A stretch of DNA of 64,000 nucleotides, taken from positions 19,224,047-19,288,046 of the forward strand of contig OX467087.1 of the NCBI GenBank assembly GCA_950106755.1. The letters run 5' to 3'. Positions 1-11,678 of this stretch are shown piece by piece (the stretch's first letter is position 1; each line of letters opens with the position of its first letter). The notes beneath the pieces were generated by a model. The model was not told the origin of the DNA. It saw nothing but the letters and a program-made list of their open reading frames with translations, and searched no databases. This DNA is from Climacium dendroides (Eukaryota > Streptophyta > Bryopsida > Hypnales > Climaciaceae). Made by a program: the position numbers and the translations under genes.

Positions 1-1382
1 AACTTGATTCTTGAAATCCCAACCATGTTTGGACCAATCAATGGTTGTTGGTTGACCAGTAATGTCGATGGTCGCCATTTCATCCATGCTGAAATGATCA
101 TCCACCAAGGCCCACGATGTCAATCCAAAACCCCTCTCCTGATTGTGTGCGTTGTAATTGTGGTCAATTTTTTTGAATTCTTCCACCATTTGCCTAGTCC
201 TGTCTACACTGAAGACGCATGCCATCTTCCATTGGTAATACTGCTCCATCAACACATGCAATTGATTTTTCAATCTCAAATTCTTTGCAAGCGTGTCTGT
301 CAATTGGGTGCTTTGGTCAAAAGGCATTGCTGCAACTTCATTCGTGGGTAATTCTCCGAAGGACAATGAATCATCTTGAGTATCCATTGTTGCACCAACT
401 TCTGCATGTTCCAATGGAATTTGAGAAGTATTCAAAGGCCCTTGTGCTTCCCCTCGTGGATCTTGACCAGCATTGGCCATTGTTGCTGCCTGAAGAGCGT
501 GTCGAAGTGCCTCCATGTCACATTGCTGTTGATTGATGATGTTGTCCTTTTCTTGGATTTCTTCCCTGAATTTGTTAACATCATTATACAAAGAACGCAA
601 TTCCGCATTCTTGTCATTCACTTTGGTCAGCAAACTCTGGATTCGGTTTGCAGCAGTTGTAACATGGACAACTTCTACTACTGGTTTGTCCATAGGTGGC
701 ACCTATTTCTCCACAACATTTTCAGGTAAAACCTCAGTAGTTACACGTGCAGCCCTTCTCCTTTTAGCATGTTGTTGTTGTATTCTATGGCTGACTGGAA
801 CTACCACATGAGATCCATCAGAGTCGCTGTCCGTAGATGAGTCTGGAGTCTCACATATTGGTGGTGGTTGAACTTGTGTAGTTGTTTTCCCTAGACCACC
901 TCCTGGGTATCTTTTTACCCCCCTTGGAATGAATCCATTTGTTGGGGTACGAATATTGACATCTTTTCCTATTGTCTTCAAAGTTGACCAATCCACTCTT
1001 TTGTTCAACTTCACCTCCGCATGGACCCCTCGTGCAATGAAAAGATGCACTTCATTGTGCGGGACGGTTGCGACATCATACAACACCTGGACCACCTCAA
1101 TGCATCGGGTGGTGAACTCCTCGTCAAGGCAATGTTTCAAATTTGCTTTGTGGAAGTGTCTGTGGAAGTTGTGGCACTTTTTGGGAAGACCTTGTCAATG
1201 TGGCACTACTCGATGTAATTGGCGCAGTCATCAAAGGTCCATGGATCAAGCACATCCTCCCCCCCCTTGAATGCAAGCTTAGCAGGGTTACGTAGAACAT
1301 GCAGTCGCTTACGATGTATATTTCCTGGTCGAAGTCGGGTCTTGTTTCGTTCCTCCTTGGTCATTCTTGGTGGCGTAGCCAT
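1..1382 (-). pseudogene. VDW-domain coiled-coil protein, 5' part, runs off the window
   Basis: Not a named family that I recognise. Reading leftward from an ATG at 1382 the product starts MATPPRMTKEERNKTR, has a basic N-terminus, then a degraded copy of the helical domain seen in the proteins at 35558 and 53526: a YIE.CHIDKVFPK stretch aligning with YVKMYHIGKLWP, then KRVDWSTL at about 990-1013. A disordered Ser/Asp-rich linker and a Gln/Glu-rich probable coiled coil follow. From 702 to base 1 one frame stays open for 234 codons to the window edge. Damage: TAG at 1206-1208, a frameshift near 1145 and TAG at 703-705. What I infer is a member of the accessory-protein family carried by the array-bearing elements further right; no transposase or GC array is visible next to it. 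The rest of the gene lies outside the window. Confidence 0.6.
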
Positions 1383-1843
1383 TTTTGCAGAAAAAATCAA
1401 AAACCTCCCACGTGGCATGTGGGAATCCAGAATTCGGAAACGGATCAATAATACAAGAAGTAGGTGGGAAAAATAGAAAAAAATAAATAAATAATAGTTA
1501 GAGTGTGATTTTTGGACCAGATAGCTTGAATTAGAAAATAAGCGTTCCGGCACAACCCTAAACCGGAACTTATTCGGATCCGGAATCCGGACTCATCCGG
1601 AACACAAGAACCTACCATATAGGTCTCATAGCTACGGAAGTAGGATACCGTTAATACAACGGACCTGTAGCCGTTGCCCTTAAGCCCGTAGAAAGACGAT
1701 TTAGTACTTAAGTTGTCTTCCTAGGGTTTCCCCTTCACTTTCCTGTTCTGTGTTCCTGAGATTGTTTGTGAGTAGTTGAGAGAAAGAGTGGTGAGTTAGC
1801 GACTGAGGTAGAACTACTTTTCCTTCGTTCTCACTTAGATCTT
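1383..1843. other. Intergenic; start of a CCGGA-rich element
   Basis: No gene seen. From roughly 1500 the sequence becomes rich in CCGGA/TCCGG words, typical of the non-coding parts of the gag-like elements here. A TGTGATTTTTGG at 1504 could be the element's terminus, preceded by TAGAG, and TAGAG recurs at 22076-22080. That pairing is too short to be decisive because the right end does not read CA. The stretch 1700-1843 would be the leader of the gene starting at 1844. Confidence 0.35.
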
Positions 1844-3791
1844 ATGGCATCCGGACCAGTACGGAAGGTAGCGGTATCTGCCTGGGTTATCTCTTCGGCC
1901 ATTCCGGATAGCCCGGAACTACACAAGCAGTTAGAGGAGGACTTAACTAAGTTAGGATGTGTCGGTCTACTACACCGACCATGGAACCTCAAGAGTGAAG
2001 AGATGATTCAAGAGCTACTTCACGGTGTTCCGAATCAGTATGAGCTCACTTTGAGAGGGCGGCCAGTCACTTGGACCGAGGACATTTGGACGGACGTCTA
2101 TCAGTTCCGAAAGAGTGGGAATGGTTTAGCATCGAGGACGGACCGTTTTGTAGCTGGGAAGTTCACTGGGTTTGCAAACCCTAAGGACGGATTCGCTATC
2201 AGCGAGTGCAAGGACGAGAGACATAGGCGGATACTAGAGTTTCTGATTCTGATCTTGTATCCGGAAAAGCCAACGCGGGTTACCATTACGGTGGCCAATA
2301 CTATCTTTGGGGCTATAGAGAACCGGTTAGTACACTGGAGTAGGGTCATAGCTGGGATAGTGGCTAAATTAGCGGATCACGTGACCCGAGTAAAGGCGAG
2401 TCCAGTTAGCACCTATTTGTTTCATCTGTACCATCAACAAGAACTTTTGAGTGCGGCGGAAGTAATTCAGTATGACACCGGAAAGACACTCATGTCATAC
2501 GGACTTTCTGGGGAAGAAGCGGAAGATCCGGTCGAGTCTGATTCGGAGGAACTTCCCGAGGAACATCTGACCGATCCGAGGACCAAGAAGAGGAAGTCAA
2601 CCGATCCGGGGTTGAGAATCAAGCCACCGACGATGGAGAGGGGGAAATCCAGCAAAGGACCTGAGATGAAAACGGAATCCGCATTTTTCAATGCGGGGCT
2701 CGAGTGGATACGTGAAGCCAAGGTACTTCACGACGGGTTGTCAGATTTGGTGATAGATACCGCGGAAGTGTTGAAGGTGGATCTGGATCAGATCGTGGAA
2801 GTTGTCAAGTGACTGCCCAAGCCGGAGGATCTGAAGAAGAGGGAGGATTGGATCTAGGAATTGGAGGCGGAACGGAATATACTCCAGATCCGGGTGAATT
2901 GGGCGGAAGGGGAAATGGTAGCTGTGAAAGAGAAAGAGGCTCTCGCTCTGGTCAAGAATCTAACCGGGGCAGTCAACATCAAAGCCAACATCATCACAAA
3001 AGCTGCCTTGTTTGACTCGAAGATGATATCGGAAGGCCACATTACCGGAACCAAGGTAGTTACCATCCTAGTAGACTTCACCGCGAGGATAGAGCGAGTT
3101 TTTAAGGAGATCCAGAAGTTACTGGCGGCCATCGACCCAAACCATGCGATGGATTTCTCCACCTTTCCGGAACTTCCTTTTGTCGCAGGTACCCCAGGGA
3201 AGCCAGTAGTGGATCAGGCAACCCGGATGGAGGGTCTGAGGGGGATACTCACACCAGCCGAGCCTTCCGCCAGTAAGATACGGATGACGGAGTTGAATCT
3301 GAGGCCAGCCTCGGAACCGGAACCTGAGTCTAGCACGAAAACGGTTCCGGTGCCATCTAAGTTCTCAACTCCGGAAGTCCCTAAGGCACAAACAATGCCG
3401 AATTTGATGACCGGATCATTCAAGGTTCCGGGATAGCAAGTGAGGGGAGATCTCATCAACCGGATCGGTGGAATGACCAATCCGGCTCGGACTAATTTGA
3501 AAGGATTTGTGCACATGCAAGAGAGTGACCACGCCGGAGAAAGGAAGCGAACCCACAACATTGGAGGATACAACACCAGAGAAGGAGAAGGAAGTTCAAG
3601 TCATTGAAGATTCTGACGAGGAGAGTGCCCACTCCACTTCCGGAACCGAAGGCGACAGCGATCCGTCTCCCGCAACACGCCATATCCAGACTCGGGCCAC
3701 AACAAAAACTACGCCAGCAAAGAATACGAAGGGGACGCCTACCAGCCAAGCGGGGAGCCGTTCAAAGAAAGGACGGAAGCCAAGACATTAG
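1844..3791 (+). pseudogene. Gag-like / plant-transposon ORF1-like protein, decayed
   Basis: ATG at 1844 after a long leader. One frame runs to 3436 with premature TGA at 2810 and TAG at 2855, ends at TAG 3434, and a tail continues in another frame to 3791, so there is also a frameshift around 3440-3510. The N-terminal 200 residues form a conserved globular domain: RPWNLK, then KDGF, then KPTRVTITVANTIFGAI, then a LFHLYHQQELL helix. An acidic linker and a coiled-coil region (about residues 340-440) follow, which matches the 42745 protein (ISEGHITGTKVVTILVDF beside ISGTRVVHILTDF). The tail contains VQVIEDSDEES, which resembles a SUMO-interacting motif. The domain recalls plant retrotransposon ORF1-type proteins (Pfam Transposase_32 class), but I infer that from pattern only. 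No protease, reverse transcriptase or integrase is present. Confidence 0.6.
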
Positions 3792-3854
3792 GGTTGGTAG
3801 GAGAGGAGGTATAGGATCCGGAATGGGGTTCTGAGCATGGACCCGGTTTCTGGA
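3792..3854. other. 3' flank of gag-like gene and CACTA target site
   Basis: Short CCGGA-rich sequence ending in the 3-bp target GGA (3852-3854), which is repeated at 5035-5037 on the other side of the CACTA element. Confidence 0.6.
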
Positions 3855-5034
3855 CACTAGTAGAAAAATACAATGACCAAATTAACAGAAATCAACAGAA
3901 AAGTGTTGATTTTTTTTGTTAATTTGGACGTGTTAATTTGGGCACTTTTGAACAGAAAAGTGTTGATTTTTGAACAAAAATGTGTTGTTTAAGAACAAAA
4001 AAGTGTTGAATTTCTAACAAAAAAGTGTTGTTTTAGAACAAAAAAGTGTTAATTTTTTTGTTAATTTGGTCACATTATTTTTTTTGAAAAAAAATGAATA
4101 AAAGGTGACACATGGAAATGCCACATAGGCACCCCCAACTAGCCACGTGGCATGCCACACAAGCTACTTGAATGCCACGTGGACAGTCCAAATGCCACGT
4201 TGGCAATTCACGTGGCCAACGTTGGCATCAAGGTTTGAACCTTGCACCTCATGGTTGAGGCCCAAGACTCAAACCAATGCATCACTTATACATATACATG
4301 TTTAAAGTGTATATAAAATCTTATTTGTTTAGTTTTTCATTTTTTTCCCATTGTTTTTTAAAGTCAGCGTACTTCAGGGCTGGTTTTGACTTAGTAAATG
4401 ACCTTTTCTCAAGAAACTTTGAACTAATAAAAGTTGGAAAATCAAGCCAACTTTCACCTACAACAATCCGTTTGAGATTTAGATCCTCCAATAAAAAGTT
4501 ATGGACAAAAATCAGAGAGGGGTTTTAAAAATGTAAAAGAAATGATTCATTTTCACCCCTCTCTGATTTTTGGCCATAACTTTTGATTGGAGGATCGAAA
4601 TCTCAAACGGATTGTTGGAGGTGAAATTTGGCTTGATTTTCCAACTTTTATTAGTTCAAAGTTTCTTGAAGAAAGGTCATTTATTAAGTCAAAACCGGCC
4701 CTGAAGTATGCTGACTTTAAGAAATACCGAATTGTTAATGTTTAGTTTTAAAAAAAATCTACATTGTACAATTAAAGATTCCAAGAGATTCCAAGAGATT
4801 TCAGGAGATTCTAAAAGATTCCAAAAAGATTCTAAAAGATTCCAAAAAGATTCTAAAAGATTTAACAAAGTTTTGTTGATTTTAGTTGCACTATCCAAAT
4901 CAACAAAAATAATGTGACCATTTTGTTAATTTGGGCAAAATCAACAAAAATTTGTGAAAATGGACAATACAGTACCCAAGTTAACAGAAATTTGTTGACT
5001 ATTTGTTGATTTGGTCACTGATTTTCTACTAGTG
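3855..5034. mobile_element. Non-autonomous CACTA (En/Spm-type) element, 1180 bp
   Basis: The element starts CACTAGTAGAAAA and ends TTTTCTACTAGTG, a perfect 13-bp terminal inverted repeat, and is flanked by 3-bp duplications GGA (3852-3854 and 5035-5037). CACTA termini and a 3-bp TSD are diagnostic of this superfamily. Inside are many copies of AAAAGTGTTGATTT / TTGTTAATTTGG words near both ends, which look like subterminal transposase-binding repeats, a large inverted repeat (4358-4720) and an AGATTCCAAAA array (about 4780-4862). There is no transposase, so it depends on one supplied in trans. It inserted just 3' of the gag-like gene. Confidence 0.92.
4358..4720. repeat. Long imperfect inverted repeat (hairpin) inside the CACTA element
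   Basis: Arms about 4358-4525 and 4553-4720 are reverse complements with a modest number of mismatches: TTAAAGTCAG at 4358 pairs with CTGACTTTAA at 4711, and AATCAGAGAGGGG pairs with CCCCTCTCTGATT. The loop is about 27 bases. A transcript across it would form a hairpin of about 165 bp. Confidence 0.85.
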
Positions 5035-5758
5035 GGAATCTTAGGCGGATAGTAAAGAAATCCGGTTATCTCGGATGGTAGTTAGCAATCTTTCCGGATA
5101 TTTCGGGAGGTTCAGGGATTGGTGGCCTGGATTTCCGGGTTTCCTTTTCAGGCTTTTAGGAGTTTACTTTGGATTTTTGTGTTAGTATTTTAAGGGCAGG
5201 CAAGTTAGTTGTCTGCCATTCCATCCTACTCCATTCCGTTTTAGTGCTTTCACGTATGTATTACAATTCTCTTTTCTTAATCTAAGTCAGCTAGGGTACT
5301 TCTAGCTGCACTTTTGCTTAGACAGGGTCTTTTGGCTGAGTGTATGCATGGGTGTGTGACTTGGTACTGGAGAAAGAGAAGGGAGGGAGAGGAGGAATCC
5401 GGATCTTGGGCTACTGATCTCTTGGAATTGAGCTGAGTGGGAGGAATGCAAGCCGAGTAAGGGAGTGTAAGTGTGACGTGCTTTTAATTTGCTGGAACGG
5501 CAATCCGGATAAGGCGGTAGAGGTCCCTGCGAGTCCGGAACCAGGAGGGTTCTGTGCGGAGTTAAGCAACCGCCAAAGGAAAGGATCTCCCGCTACTTCA
5601 GAAAGTCTGCCAACCTCCCCCTTGGTAAATTGTCTTCTCCTTGAGATTCTATTCTTTTGGGTCTATAAGTTCTGATCCGTCGTTGTAGTAAGAGAGGTGT
5701 GAAAAGTGCTCTGTGTGACCTGATTCCGGATCGGCCAATCCGGAAACTGTGAGAGGAT
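5035..5758. other. 3' non-coding part of the gag-like element
   Basis: No gene. Rich in TCCGG/CCGGA. It contains polypyrimidine tracts, and the segment 5690-5758 is alignable with 45040-45090. It ends in GTGAGAGGAT (5749-5758), the target duplicated by the MULE insertion. Confidence 0.5.
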
Positions 5759-5890
5759 CAGGGTTGCTAGCGTGCGAGCTTGGGAGCAGGAGCCTGCGAG
5801 CTTGTGAGCGGGAATTTTGTTTAAGAAAAATTTTGTGCAAAAATCAAAAGTTGAATAGAAGGTTGGCTTAGAACCCATGACCGTGGATTT
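5759..5890 (+). repeat. MULE left terminal inverted repeat
   Basis: Imperfect TIR; the outermost 35 bp match the right end best (GCTAGCGTGCGAGCTTGG core), and the inner block CCCATGACCGTGGAT is shared. The two ends have length differences between these blocks. Confidence 0.8.
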
Positions 5891-6650
5891 AGGGTGACTG
5901 TAGGCTCTATAACCGTGGATTAAAAAAGCAAAAGCAATTTAGGGAATGTAGTGCCATTTGTGGACTATGAAGGATACTTCTATATTTAAGGGATTTTTGT
6001 TGCACATAAAATAGAGCTAGGGTGTCTTATCAGACATGGACTGTTGGAAGAAGGTGAAAGTACCTAAATGAGCCAAAGGTGTAGGGTGGCAATGTTATGT
6101 ACTAGTGATATTTTATTGTTGGGGGTTTAGGTAGAGTGGTTCACTTGTTGAGCTTTGTTTGGCTTCCTATTCAAATGTATGTGTTCATTAGAAGGGCAAG
6201 TGTGACCTCATTTTATTCCCTACTTCATATCATGACTATCACCATTTAAAGGTGACTACATTTATTTGCATTCCATTTTTTTTCCACTATGTAGGAGTTA
6301 ATATTGGAAGGAGTTATAATTTCTTTCCATTTTTATTCCAAGCACATTTATTCGCGCTACTCACTAATTTGCAATAAATAATGTAGTGTACCTTGTTTTC
6401 TCTATTTTTTTCCCACTACAGAGTACCTACTCCTACAGTTGTAAATGAACTCCAAATTCTATAATTCCCACACTTGTCCAATAGACATTGTTTCTCTCTG
6501 GGTGTATATTTCATAACATTTTTAAGGGCAAGTTTAGTATCAAGCAAGAAGTACATTGCACCTCAGACTTTATGAATAACACACACAAATCAAATAAACA
6601 TAAAAGGAATACACATAGTTCAACTCATAAGATTCGTCAATCTTATGAGT
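5891..6650. other. MULE subterminal non-coding sequence
   Basis: AT-rich, with no gene seen. It lies between the left TIR and the stop codon of the ParB-methyltransferase gene and would hold that gene's 3' untranslated region and polyadenylation signals. CCGTGGAT recurs at about 5910, a second copy of the inner TIR word. Confidence 0.5.
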
Positions 6651-9600
6651 CTAAGTTGCGGTGGACTCGGTCATAGAAACCTCACTAGAAGACGACTTTG
6701 GCGTCTCCTCACCCTCAGAAGCTGAAATGTCTACAAAATGAACCACATTTGTAGCATACTTCGGAATGCGAGGTTTAGGATCTCTACAACCATGCTGTTC
6801 ATATTGTGTCGCCATCTTCTCGGCATACACTGGAAGTTCATAAGACTTCTTCGGACTCAAGATAAGTCTTCGAATCTTCTTCATTGGGTGCGTTCCCTTC
6901 ACTGCTTCGTTCCTTCAAGAACCACACATAGAAGGTTTAGGTTCTTGAAATTCTTTGTATGCAATGTATATTACAGATCAAAAAAATGTTGTCATTACAA
7001 AGCAAAACTTACTTACTAGGTCTGACGGTGCGTGTGAACACCATTGGTTCGACATGTACGGCATCAAGATCAAGGGCGGCAATAGCTTCCACTGGAGCTT
7101 GAATCACTCCTTCTACTGGAGTGGCTTTCTTCATCAGCTTTAGAACAATGTTGAAGATATCGATGTCCTTCTCCAAGGCCACAATATGGCGGCCCGTCCC
7201 ACGACAAGCCGTAATAGATGCCCCTGCAATAGAAGCATGTGGTGATCAATGTTTAAGTACATCTTTACAAGAATAACCAATTCATTTTAGAACTCTTTCT
7301 TGAAACTGAGTAGTATTATACCTGTAGCAGTGGTGCAGTCGAGAACTACATCATCTTCATCGGTACAACCTTCGATGAAAAACTGTAGGAACCTCACATC
7401 TTTCTCTCGGGGTCCACGCCAAGGCGCTTTGGTTTCCTTGTTTACCATCATAGTCTCCTCAGTAATGTAATTGATGACTATGTCTTTCTTCTGGAGGTTC
7501 CACTTTGCTTTGGTCATGGCTGTGGTCTGCCTAAATTGGAAAAGTGATGCTACTTTTCCACCCACGTCCTTTATGAAAAGGGTGACTCCGAACTTCACGG
7601 TCTGCATCAAAAAATTAATTAGTAAAGAGGGGAATGCCATTGACAATCACACCATATATCAAACCAAGAATCACATGTAAAAGAAAACCTAAAATCACAT
7701 GAAAAATAAAATAGAGAACTCACTGTTTCGCCAAGGTTTATTCCCGACGCGAGGTCCAATTGGTTGAATGCCAACCACTCTTTCTTCATCTTCAAGTTCT
7801 TGAAAATCTTCATCAACCCTGCAAACATACTTCGAGACTGAACGCTGTAGGAATGAAATACCAGGAGACAACCATTGTCTTGTAAATACTCCTCGGCAAA
7901 TTGGAATGCATTTTGCATTCCAGCATATGTTGGGTCCGCGTTCCACGAGGGAACGTGCTTCTCTGAGACAAGAGGCACAGGCAAGTTCTCTTGGCAATCG
8001 AAGATGATTAGATCCACCAAAGGGTCTCTGGTGACCCTGTCGTTGAATGAGCGCGGTTTCCCTGCATTCACCTGCAACGAAGAAGTTTACCATGTCACAA
8101 GAGGATTGAACAAGAAACAAGAAACTCATCTAGAAATTGAAAGAGAGGAAAATTCAAATACATTTGAATGTTCACGATACCTTTTGAATGAAGTCCATGA
8201 CTTCAATATACGGATTTGGTGGTGAATTCTCAGAATCTTCCATAATATCAATGATGGACACGTTTAAGATAAGCTCCTCTATTCTGACATCGTCGTCGTC
8301 TATCACCAGAACTTGTGTGCCTTGGGTCAGCATATTCTCCGTCCACTCTGGAAGTATGGCCTTCCTCTTCATCCCGGAGTGGCTTCCTTCCACCAACTAC
8401 GAGCTCTGGTCAACTGCTGAAGACAATGGAACCCCGGTATCGCCCTCATCTTTTTGCTTGCCTTTGGCCTTCGCTTTCTCCTCCTTTTCTCTCAATTTCT
8501 CCCTCTCCTTCTCTTCTTGCTTTGCCAAGCGATCTGCTTCCCTCTTTGACTTGGTTTCTAGCGCCAAATGTAGCTTAGCTGCCTTCTTTCTGTCAGCTCT
8601 GTCCCTCTTGGCAATCGCCTTCGCCTTTTGAACTGCGTTGAGACCTGCAAACTCATCGACATTTAAGTCAACCCCACTAATGCCCTCCAAGGAATCCCGG
8701 AGGGCTTGCTCCGATGGATGCGTGTATCCAATAGGGCAATCGAGGTACCATGCGCCACGGCTAAGATGAGCCGTGGTGTACGTTTGGAGTTGACTCGAAG
8801 TGTACATGCAGGTTGCCGAATGGCGATCAAGAAAACTCCTAAGGAATTCTGGGAAGTCATCCTTTTTGATTGTACCTTTTCCCTCAAGTTCAAACTTGAA
8901 ATACCTAAATTGCCAAAAAATATGTAACATTGAAGGAAAAGTGAGCGACACGTGAAGTTTTAGTCCAGACATTTCCATCACAAATACCAAATGAGAGTCA
9001 AGAGAAAGTGAACCTGAGTTGGAAACAAATTATATGCTACTTTGAAGGCAGGCTATGGAAGTCTAGGAAGATTGAATTGGTTCCCAATTAATTAGCATTT
9101 TTGAATGAGCCTTACAATAGTGTGTAAGACATACCGATAGAGCACTCTTCTCACTGCTTGTTCAGACCCCTCATACTTCTTGAAATTGTCGCTCTTTTTG
9201 AAATAATTCGATCCCTTGAGGTAGTTCATATATCCATCACTCCAAATTTTCCTCCTCCATCCCTCCAGGTACTCTTGTAAGGTCTCCGACTGCAGCGGGA
9301 CGTTCATATTGATGACAATGCCGTCGTGCTGGACAACATCGTCAAAGTACTTCACCGTTGCATCCTCGATCTAAGAAAACATAGAACAACAATAATTTAT
9401 CATCCTCTGAAAGAAAATGAACTCTAGAAATTCTAAACAAAGAAAATCCAAATCCAATGACGTCTAAAAATTTATACAAAGATTATCACTTACCCCAGCA
9501 TACCACACACAGCGGTTCAAGAAGGGACCAAGTAATGTTTCAGAAACTGGCTTAGGCGGGAAACGCTTGGCATGTCGAGATGGTGTTGATGAGTTCCACC

Positions 9601-11086
9601 ATTTCAAGAACTTGATCTTGTGCTCTGCCGTGGTGTTGCAAGTGTCCACCATTTGTAGCTTCTCTAGAGTCATCTCTGGCACTTCATTGGCACTCCAATG
9701 TCTCTCAATCTGATATTAAAAAACAAAATGAAGTTAGTCACTGTTTCAGACTTCCTAATCGCAATGTCATATGAATGCTATGAAGGGGATGGATGTACCT
9801 CCTCAATAAACCTTGGCTTGTTTGCCGGATTGGCTACCGCCACCAACTTCGACATCTTGACGTTTAGTTTCCCGAGTTTCTCGTTTGCCCCAGCTTGCAT
9901 TGCTTGTGCTAGTTCCACAGGGGAACGGTCTTCCTGTGCTGTCACCTCATTGTATTTGCGACCAGCTGCATCTGCAGACTGCGCAACCTCTTGCTACAGA
10001 AGCAAGTGAAAAATAACACTTTCAAATACAAATAAAGAAAGTATCAAACAGAAAAGAATATAACACATCAAATTCAACAAGCCCGAGCATCCTCACCCTG
10101 AATACAAATGCCGTAAAGACTTGTAGTGGCATAGAATACCATGTTGGCTTCGGTTTCGGTGCCCCACACAGTCGAAGCTCGGAAGGCCTCAACATCTCTT
10201 GAAAACGCTCAATGGGAAGAAGGCCATACTTTTGCACCCTATAGAGTGTGTGAACCAAGTTGGTTTTGACGTGAGAATCCTCGGTGGATCTGAAAAACAA
10301 TTGATCACAGTGAGATTCAACACAGTATCTGCAGCATCCGAAAACCATAAAAAAACAAAAGTACATAAGAAAGGCTTGAAGGTATCAGACAACATACTTG
10401 TTGATGTCATGCATGACATGCATGACGAGCTCCGTCCTCTTCTTTGTGTCAAGTACAATGGCATCCACCGCGTAATGCCATTCAATGTCCTTGGAATGCA
10501 TTTTGCCAATGTACTTCATCCAGGAGATGAGTCGATGGTTTCCATCGCAAACATAGAACTTCAGGTTTTTTAAGAACCTGAGTTCGGGCACGGATTCCAC
10601 GTAGGCATTGAATGCGGCGTTCTTTTCCTTCCATAGCGGCCCCCACGCCTCCATCTCCCCTTCAGTGAATTGGGAGCTCTCTCCGGCCTCGTCAGTTGTT
10701 GTCACGTAGAAAACCGCTGCCCCGTCGCGGTAGCCCTTGCTGAACTCGTGTTCTAGAAACTCGAGGTCGCATGATAAGGTAGGCCTTACCATGGGCATGG
10801 ACACCATCTGGCAGAGTGGGATGTTCATTCTGAAAAGGTGGTGCGGCTTCATTCGAAGGGACGCTATAGAATTCACCGAATCCACCTTGTGGTACTGGCG
10901 GAGTTCTTCTTCCAAAAAATCTTTGTCATCTCCTTCCATCACAATGACCGGTGCGTCTTCTTCCATCATGTCACCCTCGTCTTCCCCTTCTCCGTCCCCT
11001 GCAATGGCCGGTTGCGTTGAGTCTCCTGTAGTTGGAGTCTGGAGATTTGTCTCTTCAGGCCACAAGTTTGATGGGGTGCCATCCAT
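6651..11086 (-). pseudogene. ParB-like + DNA methyltransferase-like fusion, 10 exons, one in-frame stop
   Basis: Exons on the minus strand: 11086-10398, 10289-10097, 9993-9799, 9709-9494, 9370-9135, 8904-8181, 8071-7724, 7601-7322, 7223-7017, 6901-6651. All introns are GT..AG with compatible phases and the total is 3339 nt (1112 residues). Residues 160-260 look ParB/sulfiredoxin-like: FYVCDGNHRL with DGNHR at 181-185, then a helix-rich segment. Residues 590-680 are a Lys/Glu-rich helix. Residues 750-1030 follow the beta-class amino-methyltransferase order: motif IV region (VDLIIFDCQENLP, 776-779 in place of DPPY), then FLQFFIEG, then VVLDCTTATGA (from 953, in place of DPFxGSG), then GRHIVALEKD. 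The fold pattern is good but the catalytic and SAM-binding residues are altered, so activity is doubtful. A TAG at 8397-8399 interrupts codon 679. ParB-methylase fusions are known from phages and integrative elements; finding one spliced inside a MULE is unexpected. Confidence 0.75.
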
Positions 11087-11288
11087 CTGCAAGTTAAAAA
11101 CATGAGAAGTTGTATTACATTTGAAATAGCCAAGATAAATGTAGAGACATACTGACATTGAAAAATTGATGAACTCCATAATGAATCAATAGATATTACA
11201 ATCAATCATTCTTGTAATGGGATTTCATGGAATGCAACTATCTCAAGAACTACATCCCTGTATCTCACTAGAGTCAATCAATCTCTAC

Positions 11289-11678
11289 ATCTTCATCCGA
11301 CTCTGAGCTCAAAAGGATGCAGACTGGATCTCCAAAATTTCGGGCACTACTATAGAAATTGTCCGTCTCAGCTGATGCTAATGGTGGGGAATAGTGGCGT
11401 GCACGCTTCTGATGTCCTTGAACACACACTTGACTCTGCACACTGGTCTCAGATGTGTCATGGAAGTTGTCCACAGCGTCTAGGACATCATGAAAAGTAA
11501 TCAATACCTCTTCGTCTTCGGGTTGATCACTGACAACGTTCTTGTCTTCCGATTCGATTGACACCTCCATCTCAGTCTCTTGCAACGGTGCAAGAGGCTG
11601 AGATGATTCTGCCTCAGCACTGACTGGTGTCTGAATAGGTGTCACTGTGGGTGAAGCTCTTCCTTGGCCTCGTCTTGT
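11289..11678 (-). CDS. Probable upstream exon with acidic SIM-like motif
   Basis: Open 130-codon block preceded by a good acceptor (CTATCTTCAG at 11679-11688 on the minus strand). It encodes a Ser/Glu/Pro-rich, probably disordered segment ending VCILLSSESDED, which resembles a SUMO-interacting motif. The proposed donor GAT|GTAGAG is phase 0 and would join the ATG-beginning exon at 11086. Without that splice the frame ends at TGA 11274. I cannot tell whether this is part of the ParB-methyltransferase gene or the last exon of a separate upstream gene. Confidence 0.45.

Larger units (their letters stand above)
1500..5758 (+). mobile_element. CCGGA-rich gag-like element, left half (interrupted)
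   Basis: This is the host into which the CACTA element (3855-5034) and the MULE (5759-21287) inserted; it resumes at 21288. Removing the MULE and one TSD copy gives a junction resembling the uninterrupted paralogue near 28390 (ACTGTGAAAGAT in that element's coding sense), which supports the reconstruction. It encodes the gag-like gene at 1844-3791. The 3' non-coding part (5040-5758) shares blocks with 44990-45090, for example TGTGTGACCTG. Exact termini are not established and no long terminal repeat is seen. Confidence 0.55.

Noticed and set aside
8397..8399. UAG read as glutamine (a reassigned nuclear code), because TAG is frequent inside genes
   Set aside because: TAG also serves as the conserved terminal stop of both hAT copies and of the ParB-methyltransferase gene, and several internal TAG codons correspond to Trp, not Gln, in the sister copy.
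6651..11086. Recent bacterial or phage contamination suggested by the ParB-methylase domains
   Set aside because: The gene has nine GT..AG introns with consistent phases and lies inside TIRs with a TSD in eukaryotic repeat DNA.
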